Assembly (NCBI GenBank): GCA_029204225.1
Contig: CM055095.1
Location: 34,063,078 to 34,127,077, forward strand
Direction: 5' to 3'
Origin: Diphasiastrum complanatum
Taxonomy: Eukaryota; Streptophyta; Lycopodiopsida; Lycopodiales; Lycopodiaceae
DNA: 64,000 bases
Shown: positions 11,129-22,528 of the stretch, piece after piece
Position numbering within the stretch: the stretch's first letter is position 1
Layout of the letters: every line of letters begins with the position of its first letter
Notes under the pieces: model-generated
Told to the model about the DNA's origin: nothing
What the model saw: only the letters and a program-made list of their open reading frames with translations
Databases searched by the model: none
Translations under genes and position numbers: made by a program

Positions 11129-11547
11129 GACATATCACCATCGATCCTCTTAAAACATAGAAGTGGCATTAAACTCGACAATGGACCCTTGCAATGTCGA
11201 GCTTTGACCACCACTTGCTGGGTGAGGAGCTTGCTTTATTTTGCAGGTTCATGGTTGTCTTCATCTTTCTTTTCTGTAGCTCTTCTTTTGATCCGTTACT
11301 TTTGGATCTCTTTGGGCTTCGTAGGAGGGGATTCAACTATCATTGCTCCAAAGAGTTTCTTGTGATCAAGATTGATCTGACTCATCTGTTGCTTAAGTTT
11401 TGTCCTTTCCTCCTCAGCTTCTTTGCTTAATTTCTGATGTCTTCTAGCTGTTTTGCCTGCTTTTGTAGATCTTTTTTGGTTGAACAACCAATGTAGGTGG
11501 TAGTTGGTCTCCGCAAGACACTTGCAATGATCTATCAGCTGCTTCGG
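11129..11547. other. Unassigned block with a Lys/Glu-rich minus-strand ORF
   Basis: The minus frame 11559-11296 encodes a charged, probably helical segment (KLSKEAEEERTKLKQQ) that could be a retroelement gag piece. I do not recognise it. Confidence 0.2.
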
Positions 11548-11883
11548 TAAGACTATCACATGGATAGGCCACTAGCGTTTGAAAGCAAAAAATTCATTGG
11601 TCCTTAGTTGCGTTATACGACGCAAGAAAAGGAATTGTTTGCTGTAATCCATGCACTTAAAACCTGGAGATAGTACTTGTATAGTAGTAAGTTTGTAGTG
11701 TATACGGATCACCAACCTCTTAAGTATTTTTGCAATCAACATGATCTTCAGGGGAGAAAAGCTCGATGGGCTGAATTGATGCAAGAATTCGATCATGAAA
11801 TCCGTTACATAAGAGACAGCTCTAATCAAGTTGCAGATGCTCTTAGTTGGATCAGTGAACTGAACGAGTTGTCATTCACCTAG
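11548..11883 (+). pseudogene. Gypsy K RNase H
   Basis: Plus-strand Ty3/gypsy RNase H region: an in-frame TAG near 11600, YTTQEKELFAVIHAL, a second stop in TWR-stop-YL, then YTDHQPLKYF and the end of the domain (SSNQVADALSWIS for the usual VADALSR). The RT upstream is absent. It is followed about 95 bp later by integrase of the same element. Confidence 0.85.
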
Positions 11884-11976
11884 ATTTCTACGGATCTATA
11901 TCTTTTGTTGAGAGAAAAATATGAATCAGATTCTCATTTTGGTCACATTTGAAACATTGTTCAGACTGGAAGAAAT

Positions 11977-12633
11977 GTGGACAGTGTTGAGTTAGAAACA
12001 CAGGGGACTCAACTAACTAAGAAAGATAAGAAGATTGTGGAACAATTCACCATTCGAGATGGATTACTATTTTGGAATGGAAAAGTTTGTGTACCTGGGG
12101 ATGATGAGCTCAAATGGAAGATTTTGTTTGAATGTCATGACATACCCTGTGCAGGACATCCCGGTATACACAGGACGAAATTTTATTGGCCAAAGTTGAA
12201 GCCATATGTCGAGTCATATGTTGTTAAATGCAAGCCTTGTCAACTAGCAAAGGCTGAACGCCATAAGGCTAGTGGTTTGTTGCATCCGTTAGATATCCCA
12301 GATAAGAAATGGGAAAGCATATCTATGGATTTTGTAGTTGGACTTCCAAAGACCCAATGACAAAATGATTCTATTTGGGTTGTAGTGGATCGGTTAACTA
12401 AGTTAGCTGCATTCATACCAGTCAAGTCAACTATAAAGGCTTCTGATTTAGCACAGATCTTTGTTGAAAGATTATTTCGGTTGTATGGTCTACCAAGTGA
12501 CATTGTTAGTGATAGAGATCCTAAATTCACTGGTCACTTTTGGTCAGTAGTATTCCATAAACTGGAAACTTCTCTGAGTTTAAGTTCTTCTGATCATTCT
12601 GAATCAGATGGCCAGAAAGAAAGGACTAATTAA
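11977..12633 (+). pseudogene. Gypsy K integrase
   Basis: The H2C2 zinc finger is clear (CHDIPCAGHPG, then CKPCQLAK). The core D,D,E residues are all present: ISMDFVVGLP, IVSDRDPKF and SDGQKERTN. A TGA at 12358-12360 cuts the frame just after the first catalytic Asp, and a TAA at 12631-12633 comes just after the Glu. Confidence 0.88.
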
Positions 12634-13327
12634 ACTACGGAAGATATTTTGAGGACGTATGTTTCTCATAAGCAATCTCATTGGGAAGATTATCTCTCAC
12701 TGGTTGAGTTTGCATATAATAGTAGAAAACATTATGCTACAGGTTACAGTCCTTTTATGCTTATGTACGGTTTTCAACCTAGATCTCCAGTAAATGTTGA
12801 GACGAAGTCTATTAAGATCTAGAAGGTTGCTAATTTTTTGCATGATATGCAAGAAATGTTGCAAGTCACTAAAAGTAGTATCTGAAGTGCTCAGAATGGA
12901 GCCAAAAACTAAGTTGATGACTGGGTATATCTTAGGATTCCAAAAGATTCTAAGACGTTACGTACAGGGAAGCATTATAGGCTGTCTACCCGTTATTGTG
13001 GACCTTTCAGGATTGTACATAGAATTGGCATATGAACCTGATCTTCAAGGAAAATCGACTACACACCCAGTGTTTTATGTAAGTCGTTTGAAACTAAGTT
13101 TAAATGATGGTGATATAGTTGGATCGGATGAGGATTTATGCCATTTGGAAGATTTGTCGCTTAGTGTACCTTTGGAACCTGAGAAAGTGCTCAAAACCAG
13201 AGATAAACAGTTGAGAAATCGTTCTATCTCTGAGTGCTTAATTCGGTGGAAGGGTCGTATTGAGGATGATGATTCATGAGAGAGAGTTGATAATGTAAAG
13301 AAGAATTTCTTGAATTTCAGTTTCTAA
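12634..13327 (+). pseudogene. Gypsy K integrase C-terminus and chromodomain-like tail
   Basis: It continues in the integrase frame (VEFAYNS, GYSPFMLMYGFQPRS) with stops near 12822 and 12884. A shifted frame then reads HPVFYVSRLK and ISECLIRWKGRIEDDDS, which matches the start of the chromodomain carried by plant chromoviruses to target integration. A TGA after DDS breaks the end. The first half of the 12794-13279 frame is a shadow, and only its second half is real coding. Confidence 0.75.
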
Positions 13328-13355
13328 GGATAGAAACAATTTAAGGAGGGAAGAA

Positions 13356-13853
13356 TGTTATGTCCATGACTAGTACATATGATACAATATACTCCTAGTC
13401 TTGGATACATGGTACTCCAATGAAACAAGCTGTTAGTTATGCCACGTCATAATGGACGTGACCCAAAAGTAACTAATATCCTTGTGAGGCCCAGAACACA
13501 CTAAATGGAGTTTAGACAAGGTATGAGACAGTGGATGCATGTGTAGAGTTATCAATAGCAATTCTATGAATAGTTGGTCCATGCATAGGACTCTATTCCA
13601 GGTGAATCTATGTATAGGGAACTTAGGGCTATGCATGGCTAAGTGCCCAAGATGCTTTTGGCTCTATATAATGGGTCCAAACTCGCCCTACTCCTCATCA
13701 TGGTTCTTGATTCATTGCCAGGCTCTCACTCTACATTCATGCTTCTTGTTCCTTGGCTTGGAGATGAGGCTTCTAGAGATTGATTGGATGCTTCTACTTG
13801 GTTGGGTGGTTTCTCCATAGTGTGTTATCTTTTGTGTTTGGGATTTGTAAGCA
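13356..13853 (+). repeat. Gypsy K 3' LTR (498 bp)
   Basis: It starts TGTTATGTCCATGAC right after the polypurine tract TTAAGGAGGGAAG (13341-13353) and ends GTAAGCA. TATATAA lies near 13665. The same 498-bp unit occurs inverted at 25347-25844, which fixes both ends. Copia RT sequence begins directly after it. Confidence 0.88.
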
Positions 13854-13854
13854 G

Positions 13855-15294
13855 ATCTTCAAGATCAAATACAATGCCAATGGAGCAATTGATCGAAGGA
13901 AGGCAAAATAGATAGCACGAGGATTCACTTAGATCCCCAACGTCGACTACAACGAGGTTTTCAGTCCAGTAGTCAAACATTCGTTGATCCGAACACTCTT
14001 GTCTTATGCTGCAGCTGCAGACCTTGAAGTACATCAACTTGATGTACAAATAGCCTATCTGAATGGGGTTATACGAGAAGATATCTACATGATCCAGTCC
14101 GAAGGATACGTTCTGGAAGGTTTGAAGAATCATGTCTGTAAACTCCACAAAGCATTTTACGGCTTGAAACAGTCTGTCAGAGCTTGGATTCAGAGGATCA
14201 ACACATTCCTCATCGAACAAGGATTCAAACCAAGAACTGCTGATTGCAATGTCTATTTCAAGTAGGTGCAGCAATCCTTCATCATCATCACCTTATACGT
14301 GGATGATACATTGCTCTTCAGCAACAATACCAATTTGGTCAAGGATTCTAAGCAGATGTTGTTTTCAGAGTTCGACATGACTGATCTGGGCAAAGCTCAC
14401 TTCTGTCTGGGCATTCAGATCCACAGAGACAGAGCGAGATGACTGATTTACATCACTCAACAAAGGTATCTTCACAATGTTCTTAGCAGATACAATCTAA
14501 TGAATTGTAAGTTAGCTCACCCACCAATGGATCCAAGCCTGCATTTGTTAAAGGACCAATGTCCCTAGACCAAGAAAGAAGAGGAGCAGATGAGAGAGTA
14601 TCCCTACCAATCGATACTTGGATCTCTCATGTACGCAATGGTCTATACAAGGCCATACATCTCTTTTGTAGTTAGCTCACTCAGCCAATATATGGCTAAT
14701 CCTGGCATTACCTATTGGAAGGCTCTCATAAGAGTCATGAAATACATTCGAGCTACCATGGACCAGTGCATCTGCTATGGAAATGTCAGCAACGACAATC
14801 TTCATCAACTAAGTGGATATTCTGAGGCAAGCTGGGGAGGAGATGTAGACAATCGTAAGTCCACATTTGGATTTACATTCTTCTTCAACGGCGGTTATAT
14901 CTCATGGAACAGTCGTAAGCAAACCTCTATCGCACTTTCTTCTACAGAAGCATAATACATTGCTACTTCTCAATCTATTAAGGAAGCGTCTTGGTTGAGA
15001 AATTTACTGTTAGACATTAATTTGTATCAATACAACCCCACAATTTTATTCTGTGATAATCAGAGTGCTATTGCCTTATTGGCCAACCATAGATTTCACT
15101 CTAGGAGTAAGCACATTGAAATCAGATATCACTACATCAGAGGCAAGGTTCTCAACAAGGAGGTGAGCTTAACATACTGCAGAATGCAGGACGTGGTTGC
15201 AGATATATTCACGAAGGCATTAAGTGTTAATGCACACAACAAATTTTGTGCATTGCTCAGTCTGAAGATCAAGGCATTCATGGATCCAGATTAA
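13855..15294 (+). pseudogene. Copia H reverse transcriptase and RNase H
   Basis: A nearly complete RT-RNase H is present: VFSPVVKHS, motif A as HQLDVQIAYLNG, YGLKQS, LYVDDTLLFS, LGSLMYAM, SEASWGGD, SSTEA and FCDNQSAIAL, ending in VVADIFTKALSV. About six in-frame stops interrupt it, for example at 14263 after YFK and at 14953 in SSTEA-stop-Y. Integrase and gag are missing upstream, where the gypsy K LTR abuts it. The purine tract AAGGGGGGG follows the stop. Confidence 0.9.
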
Positions 15295-15301
15295 GGGGGG
15301 G

Positions 15302-16469
15302 TGTTGGATTTATCTCCTCTACTATCCTAAATTATATTTTAATCTGCCTCCATTCAGGCAAAAAAACTCGACTGTCTACATAAATACAAATAAATTTCCA
15401 CTAGCGAAAAAGGCGAAAAATGCGACACTGTGTTTTTACACGTGATTTGTGACAGGCGAAAAAGATGACACTGCTTTACAAAATGTTGAAGGTGCCTTAG
15501 GAAAAGTTGAGGCAGCCTATAAATCAAATCCTAAGGCATTTCGTCAGAGTGTCGCATTTTTCGCATCTTCACCAACATTCATTTCAGCAAAGGCTGATGT
15601 TGCGGCCATTTCACACTCATCTCATGCAACTGTGCTAACATATTTGACAACGACAACAGCCACCCACGATCTCCTACAGACAGCAGATTCATTTTGTACT
15701 TTCTTCATCTGCACACCTGTTAAATTTTGTATATATTGAATACCATTTGCGTATTCAGGGTGTGTGTGAAAATAATAGCATCAAAAACTTATCAAAGATA
15801 GACGAAGTAGATGCCTTGCGCATTGATTCTTTTGTATTGTCAGTAACAAGTTCATTGCTTTTTTTACAGATTGAATTAGCTTTGTAGAGCACGTGGTTTC
15901 GTCCGCTATTGTCTTGTGCTCCACATCATTATTGACATGTATATTTTGCTATACTTAATCTGATAACACCTCTGTCTCGTTTTGCGTTCAGATCTGTGTC
16001 AATATTGCTATGCTTTTCTACATTATGTTTGACTCTCTTATTGCTCAATCTGGTAATCTATTCTTAGCAAATTATTATTAGTCTAGCTATTGGCAACTAA
16101 TATTTAGTCTTGTCTTTCGTGACTAATTCGTGACTGATAATCGATCGAACTCAGTCTAGTTCTTCGCGAATCATTTGCGACTAATAATTTGTCTAGCTGT
16201 TCGCGACAAATTATATTTCTGATGTGTTGTTGCTTAATGTTTGGCTACATAATCAGATCGACCATGATTTCTATCACTAACATTCTGTTCATTTCTGATA
16301 GGCGTAGTCATGCTTAGGAAAAGAGTAATATAGCTCATTCCGCTGCGCATGAACACTTTTCATTCGAGTCCGTTTCTTGTTCGAGTTTTGAGTTTGTTTC
16401 TTTTTGTGTTCGTTTTTCTTTTTTGAGCTATTTTTGTTTCTCACACTCACACACCCTCTTTCTCCAACA
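15302..16469 (+). repeat. Copia H 3' LTR (about 1168 bp)
   Basis: It begins TGTTGGATTTATC after the G-run polypurine tract and can be closed at TCTCCAACA (16461-16469). The second half (about 16100-16440, with repeated TTCGCGAC words) is similar to the end of the copia B LTR near 25050-25320, so H and B are related. The right border rests on TG...CA and on gypsy coding starting at 16471. Confidence 0.65.
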
Positions 16470-16470
16470 G

Positions 16471-17246
16471 AAATGCCCTTACTTGCAACAGTAAAAGAGG
16501 TTTATGTATTCCTAGGTCACACTAATTAGTATCGCATCTTTATAATCGATTATGCCGACAAGGCACGACTCGTTTATTTAGTTGTGGTAGATCCTCGATG
16601 GACCGAAGAACGCATTAAAGTCTTTGAGGAGTTAAAAAAAGCCCTTACAACAGCACCCATACTTCGTTCCCCAGACTACACAAAAGAGTTCCATGTGCAC
16701 ACTAACAAAAGTAAGTATGCCATTGGAGGTCTTCTTGCACAACCGGACGAGTATGGCAAAGATTGTTCGATACGTTTCTTGAGCAGGCAACTAGTGCCTG
16801 CTGAAGTAAACTATACTACAACCGAAAGAGAAACATTAGCTATGGTCTATGTCGTTCAACAACTCCGACATTACTTACTAGGCCAAACCTTTGCCTTCTA
16901 TACTGACCATCAAGCCTTGTTATATATTGTTAACAAATCTTGTAAAACATGAAAAATAGCTCGATGGTTATTGATACTAGAGGAATTTAATTTCCGAGTA
17001 GTCGTTCGGAAAGGAAACCAACATTTCATGGCGGATCACCTTTCTCGACTCCCTAATGCTGAAAAAGCAACTGCGTCAGTCAACGATGATCTTCCTGATG
17101 CATGTCTTTTTCTAATTGCTGCTACACCCTTATGGGCTGAGGAGATCACTCAGTTTCTAACAATAGGCAGACTCAAAGAAGGCCTGAATATAGTTGCAAA
17201 AAGGAAATTTCTGCTTAAAGCAGCGCCCTATCAACTAATAGCATGA
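16471..17246 (+). pseudogene. Gypsy I RT end and RNase H
   Basis: Plus strand: the end of RT (VKEVYVFLGHTN-stop-YRIF, DPRWTEERIKVFEELKKAL), then RNase H (FHVHTNKSKYAIGG, TTTERETLAMVYV, YTDHQALLYI). After a TGA at 16950-16952 the same frame continues IARWLLILEEFNF and MADHLSRL. The tail is unusually long. It is broken but easily recognised, and close in wording to gypsy J at 40-43 kb. Confidence 0.85.
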
Positions 17247-17749
17247 CAACTTTACAAAAGGGGCGTTGACGGTATTATCCAATGATGCGCTTATGAATTT
17301 GAGATATGGCCTATCATATCTCAGGCTCATGAGGGCATTGGCAGCGGCCACTTCTCTGCTGTAAGCGACAACTAAGATTATCCTTTGAGCAAGGTTGTGG
17401 TGGCCATCATTATTTAAAGACACATTTGTTGTGATTAAAACATGTGATGTCTGCCAGCGAGCCAAAAAAAATACAAAAGCATACTTCACACCCTTGACTC
17501 CCATTATAGAAGGCGAAGCCTTCCATAAATGGGGAATTGACTTTGCCAGTACCAATCAGTCCAGCAACAAAACACACCCAAGCCCGTTATATCCTAATAG
17601 CCACTGATCACGCCACTAATGCCAATGCGAAGACTGTAGCGCATTTTCTTTACGAAAATATTATTACACATTTTGGTTGTCCTATTGAGCTAGTTAGTGA
17701 TTGCAGCACACATTTCTTAAATGCCATCATTGATAATTGTATTTCTTGA
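17247..17749 (+). pseudogene. Gypsy I integrase fragment
   Basis: Pieces of integrase appear in changing frames: SQAHEGIGSGHFSA, the zinc-finger end TCDVCQRAKK (17430-17465), FHKWGIDFA with the first Asp, and HFGCPIELVSDCSTHF with the second. Frameshifts at about 17400 and 17540 separate them. The Glu region and C-terminus are lost. Confidence 0.75.
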
Positions 17750-17934
17750 TTCTTGGGATGCTAGAATGTTGTTAGATAGTTTGCTTTTTTATTCTTGTTT
17801 TTGTTGTGTAGATTAATCTTGATGTTGTATTGTTCCCTGATTTCTTAGAGTAGTTTAGTAGACAGATTCGTACATTGCTCTTTGATTCAGAACGCTAATC
17901 TGTTGAGCTGTGATAAGAGTATCATAGTAAAAAT

Positions 17935-18330
17935 GTGTAGCAATGTCTTGGAGTGTTTGTAGAGACCATATGCATTTTTTCTGCTACTTGTACTCAACTC
18001 ACACTCAAGTACACAGTCAAAGCACTTGACTCACAAAGCATCAACCAAACACCATGCTCTCAATAAGAGTATGCCACACTCTTAACTTGACTTGTTCACC
18101 ATCCAACTTGAAACACAAGCGGACTACGTGAGACACAAGACTCACATCGAGGAAACCTCATTGCCACCATGAGATTATCATCCTCCATCTTACTAGGTTG
18201 ACATCCTATTAGACGCTTACAAGACAAACTCATAACACTGATAGCAATGAGCGACTATGGCTCAACTTGAGAAAATCTTACGACCACTTAGATTATACCC
18301 TCACTAGAAAATCAGCTAGTAGACATGTCA
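17935..18330. repeat. Dispersed repeat shared with 60935-61345
   Basis: Blocks such as CTACTTGTACTCAACTCACA, CATCCAACTTGAAACACAAG and TGCCACCATGAGATTATCAT recur in diverged form at 60935-61345, beside a copia G fragment. It is probably untranslated DNA of a copia family. The stretches 17750-17934 and 18331-18626 show nothing recognisable. Confidence 0.55.
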
Positions 18331-18626
18331 ACAAGTCACTGAGCATCAAATGAGTACTATTTTTTTTTGCAATAGCAAATGCCTAACCAATCAAACTCCA
18401 ACCCCTGATCTACATCTAGTCACAAAGACTCTCATGAAAAATTCACATGCAAGCAATCACATTCATGCGACCAACACGAATGACAAACATATCAATTGAT
18501 GATCACTGCTTGATGAAGAAGATAATCTTATATATCAACACCATCATAGGTAGATCCACTTGTACAACAACCATGCATCCAAAGCTCCACAAATCTGTCC
18601 TGAGATGTCCTCGGATGCACCACGTT

Positions 18627-19578
18627 TGAGAAATTGTCAACTAGTTTGAGATTTATCATGTCTAGTTTAATTGGCAATTTTGGCCAATGTGCATTTTAGA
18701 CTTAGAGATAAACTTTATATTGTTAATAAGGCCTAAGAATAATTGATTTACTATTTTTGGCATGTTAGGCAAGTTGATAAGGTCACATATAGACCTACTC
18801 TTATTGGTTGTTTTAGATGCATTGAATCTAGTCTATTGTTTGAAATAGATCTAGAACCTTCCAAATGTTGATAAGCTTGGACAAGCACTTCATGTTGAGG
18901 GTATTTCTTGTAAATATTAAAAAATAGCCTAAAGTAGAAAATAAGTTGCGAGGGCCGTGGCATCCTGTGTGTTAGGCTCATAGCCCAATGAGCACTTGTT
19001 TAAGTTAAATAAGTTTTGTTAAGTTCTAATAAGTGGTCAAAGTCAAGGTGGGGTGTGCTTCTTTGTGCACCATATATTGAAGTGTGTTTCTTTTGAAGGG
19101 TTAGGATTTCAATCCTCCCTTTCTTGAAGTAGCCAATAAAAACCAAGGGGCAAGGGCCTCCCGAAGGATAAAAAGGCACCTCTTGTACTTCATTTTACAT
19201 GCTAATTGAGAGGAGAAAACTTTACCATTTTGGTGAATCTAGCATCCTCATGAGCTTGCTTTGTGTCTATTGTTTTTATCCTTGAAGTTTTTATTTTGCT
19301 TATGCTTTGCCATTTCATTGTTTATGATTGTTAAAGTTTCTTCATTAGATTAAGCAATTGCTTGTGAGCTACATCCCTCTAATTTATCTCTCTTATTTCC
19401 CCTTCACGTCTACTCATGGAGAGTGTGGTTAGTGTTAGGTTGATGATAGGATACTTTGGGATTAGTGTTAATGTGAATGTGGTTAGGAAGCAACTAAAGT
19501 AGCCAACTTAATATAGTTAGAGCTCTATTCGAACTAAACTTTTTGATAGGTGGAGGGCTGCTCACCACCATTGCTACA
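18627..19578 (+). repeat. Family C LTR, probably solo (952 bp)
   Basis: It starts TGAGAAATTGTCAACTAG, matching the LTR start that follows copia C pol at 53736, and ends CTCACCACCATTGCTACA, matching the end of the copy at 32701. Coding parts are absent on both sides. The five bases on either side do not match, so a clean solo LTR cannot be proven. Confidence 0.7.
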
Positions 19579-19810
19579 CCCTATAGTGGTGCCTTTGTTA
19601 GGGATAGACTACTACTAACTAGTTTAGTTGTCATTTTAGTTGTTTTTAAATCTATTTTGGTGTGTTTTAGGTGGTTTAGAGTGGTTTTTACTTGCTTTTT
19701 TGTAATTGGTATGTTGGAAGCTAGCGGACGTCGAGGAGGCCTGCGCAGAGTAAAAAAATTCCTGAACTAAGGCCTTAGCTGCAATCGCTAGCAGATGAGG
19801 CAAATTTTTT

Positions 19811-19860
19811 TGCCTCAACTGCCAGCCTCCTCGACGCCAAGGAGGCTGGCAGCTGAGGCA
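19811..19860. repeat. Perfect-stem hairpin (20-bp stem, 10-bp loop)
   Basis: TGCCTCAACTGCCAGCCTCC pairs with the reverse complement of GGAGGCTGGCAGCTGAGGCA with one mismatch. The loop is TCGACGCCAA. T-runs flank both arms, and another TGCCTC/GAGGCA pair lies just outside at 19797. No ORF is linked to it. Confidence 0.7.
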
Positions 19861-20183
19861 ATTTTTTTTTTGTCCCAACTGCCAACGATGGTGGGTAATG
19901 TCTCAGCTGCCACAAAATTGCAGAAAAATGTGTGTAAATACTCACTCGATGCAAAACACTCTAAAAAAAGTAATAACACTTACGAAATCTTCCAATCTTC
20001 AGCTCTCTCTTGATCCAATCTTCAGATATTGCAATGAACTAAGCCATTGTTGGCTATTTTAGAGATCAGTGTACTTTGTTACATTAGGGTTTAGGGTTCT
20101 ACCATCAAGGGTTGGTTACTATTTTAGTCATTAGCAAAGACATAACTTAGGCCAAAAAAAAATTCTTTCAAAATTCCATTATA

Positions 20184-20597
20184 GTCGTTTATAATGGAAT
20201 TTTCTTGAAATGCAAGAAATTTTTTCTTGAAACTTTATAAGTCAATAAATTTTGTTGGCATTGTACGATTCAGATGGCAGTACTTTAAGAATTTACACAA
20301 TGTAGGATTCTCGCTTTTAAAAATATATATAAGAGATAAACTATAAGTTAAAAATCTATAAAGATCTAATATGAGCTATTCACTATAGGCAAAATATTCA
20401 ATTTTCATAAGGCGTTTATAATGCAATTTGAAATGCAAGAAATTTTTTGTTTATTAAATTACATAGCTTTATTAAGTCAGTAAATTTTGCTGCCATTGTA
20501 CGATTTAGATGGTAGGACTTTAAGAATGTACACAATGTAGGATTCTCACTTTGAGAAAAGAAATATAAGAGCAAAACTATAAGTTATAAATTCTGAG
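20184..20597. repeat. Tandem duplication of an AT-rich ~180-bp unit
   Basis: Units at about 20184-20355 and 20411-20597 share GTTTATAATG, AATGCAAGAAATTTTTT, CATTGTACGATT, GATGG and CACAATGTAGGATTCTC in the same order, about 227 bp apart. It is non-coding and diverged. The rest of 19861-20880 has no recognisable content. Confidence 0.65.
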
Positions 20598-20879
20598 TCT
20601 AACGTTCAAGCTATGATTGGTAATAATTTGAACGTGTCGCCCTATCAATAAATACGTATTTTGTCTTCATTAATCTCCACACGGGATAATTCTGACACGA
20701 TAAATGTATTAATACAGCTTGTGTAGTGCCATTTAATTTATGTAATATATTTAACGGAAACGATATGAAAATTATACAATTAAACATTCTGGGAAAAATA
20801 TTTAATATAATACAATACAATATCAACTAAATATTTTTCGCAAATTATTCGATCACAATTATAAGATACCATAACGCAA

Positions 20880-21754
20880 GGAAGCAGTGATCAAGAGAAG
20901 GCTCTCTTCACGAAAGGAAAGAAGAAGAACAAGAACAAGCCGAGATTCGAGAAGACAAAGTCCTCGAATCAACAATCTTTTTCCTGCGATCATTGACACA
21001 AACCAGGCCATACGGCCAACAAATTCTGGTTTAATTCAGCAATACCTTGCATGCACTACAAGAGAAAGGGCACTCTGCATACAATTGTAGGTTCAACCCA
21101 AAAAGAAAAGACAAAGCTGAAAAGGCAAATGTTACCGAGTCATCCAAGGATGCAAACAGAGGTGATGAAGCCTTCACGATACTCGATGAAATTTCAATGA
21201 GCTATACTAAACACAACTATGATGTAGTCATTGATTCAGGAGTAACATCACACATCACCTGCAACAAGAAGATCTTGATCGACTTCAGAGAGCTCGAAAA
21301 CAATAGAGCAGTGATTCTAAGTGATGGGAGTAGACACGATGTCAAAGGCATCGGCACTCTACAGCTATAAACACTGTCAGGCCAAGCAGAGCTGCGAGGA
21401 GCTCTATATGTGCCCTCACTCAGAAAAGATCTGTTATCTATCGCCAAGATGGCAGATCTTGGCATTCGAGTTTTGTTCGACGACAACACATGCCGCATGA
21501 TTGATAAAACGACAAACAAGTTGCTGACGGTCAGATGTAGAGAAGGAAACCTCTACCAGGCCAAGATAGTCAACAACTCTAATAGCATACTAAATGCATC
21601 AGAAAATGAAGGTTAGCTCTGGCATAGGAGAATGTATCATCTAAACATGCGAAGCTTGTATGACATGAGCAGAAACGACATAGTCACAGGTCTCAAGATT
21701 TCAAGACCCAAAATTGAGTTCTGCAAAGCTTGTCAGAAAGGCAAACAACATTGA
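20880..21754 (+). pseudogene. Copia B gag end, protease and GAG-pre-integrase
   Basis: It opens within the basic tail of Gag. Two decayed knuckles follow (one interrupted by a stop, the other CMHYKRKGHSAYNC with Tyr for the second Cys). The protease keeps its active site as VIDSGVTSHI and GDGSRHDV-like residues. A TAA at 21368, a TAG at 21614 and a TGA at 21752 cut the frame. DLLSIAKMADLG and LWHRRMYHLN mark the GAG-pre-integrase domain. The 5' LTR, PBS and gag N-terminus are missing. Confidence 0.85.
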
Positions 21755-22528
21755 AATCCATTCACGCATGAGGGAAGAAGAGCCAATGAAGTTCTTGAGC
21801 TCGTCCACTATGATGTCTGTGGACCGATGAAGACGGATTCGCTCTCAGATTCGAGGTATTTTTTGATGTTCATAGATGATTACAACCGGATGACCACAAT
21901 CTACTACTTAGAGAAGAAATCCGAAGTGTTTGATTCCTTCAAGAAGTTTGTGGCATTTGCAGAGCGACACACCTTGAAAAAGATACAGATCCTCAAATCT
22001 GACAATGGAGGTAAATACAGAAGCAAAGAATTCTCAAAATTCTGCGAAGAACAGGGGATAGAACACCAGTTCATTTCTACATACACACCAGAATACAATG
22101 GTGTTGCAGAAAGAAGAAACAGAACGCTAGTCGAAGGAGCCAGATGCATGATGGCACAGGCTCAATTGCCATGTCACCTGCAGAACAGATCAACAACGAC
22201 AGCGCTGAAAAACAAGACACCATACGAAATGTGGACAGGTAGAAAGCCTGATCTATACGTACGAGTGTTTGGATGTGCAACATATAGGCACATTCCAAAA
22301 GGTAAAAGAAGCAAGTTCGATGACAAAATAGAGCAAACAATCATGGTCAGCTACTCAAATGGAACACAAGTGTATAGGCTCTACAACCCAACCATGAAGA
22401 AGGTTGTTTCGAGCAGAAATGTGAAGTTTGATGAGTCCACATTTCCTGGACTGAAAGATGAAAGAGGCCATGAGATCTTCACGTTGCTGCCCATTCAAGA
22501 GGGAGATCAAGGACATACATCAAATTAA
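21755..22528 (+). pseudogene. Copia B integrase with an 11-codon internal deletion
   Basis: The integrase core is open for 258 codons with LVHYDVCGPM, ILKSDNGGKY and YNGVAERRNRT, so all three catalytic acids remain. Compared with the sister fragment at 30.2-30.9 kb, a 33-bp in-frame segment encoding IWAEAVAA-like residues is absent near 22174, between short CA repeats. That deletes a helix of the core, so activity is unlikely despite the open frame. Confidence 0.88.

Noticed and set aside
12794-13000. First half of the 161-codon ORF in gypsy K as a separate protein
   Set aside because: The true integrase frame runs in another phase here. Only the chromodomain half of this ORF is real.
13539-13820. 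93-codon ORF with a close match at 25380-25619
   Set aside because: Both are the same stretch of the gypsy K LTR, in opposite orientation.
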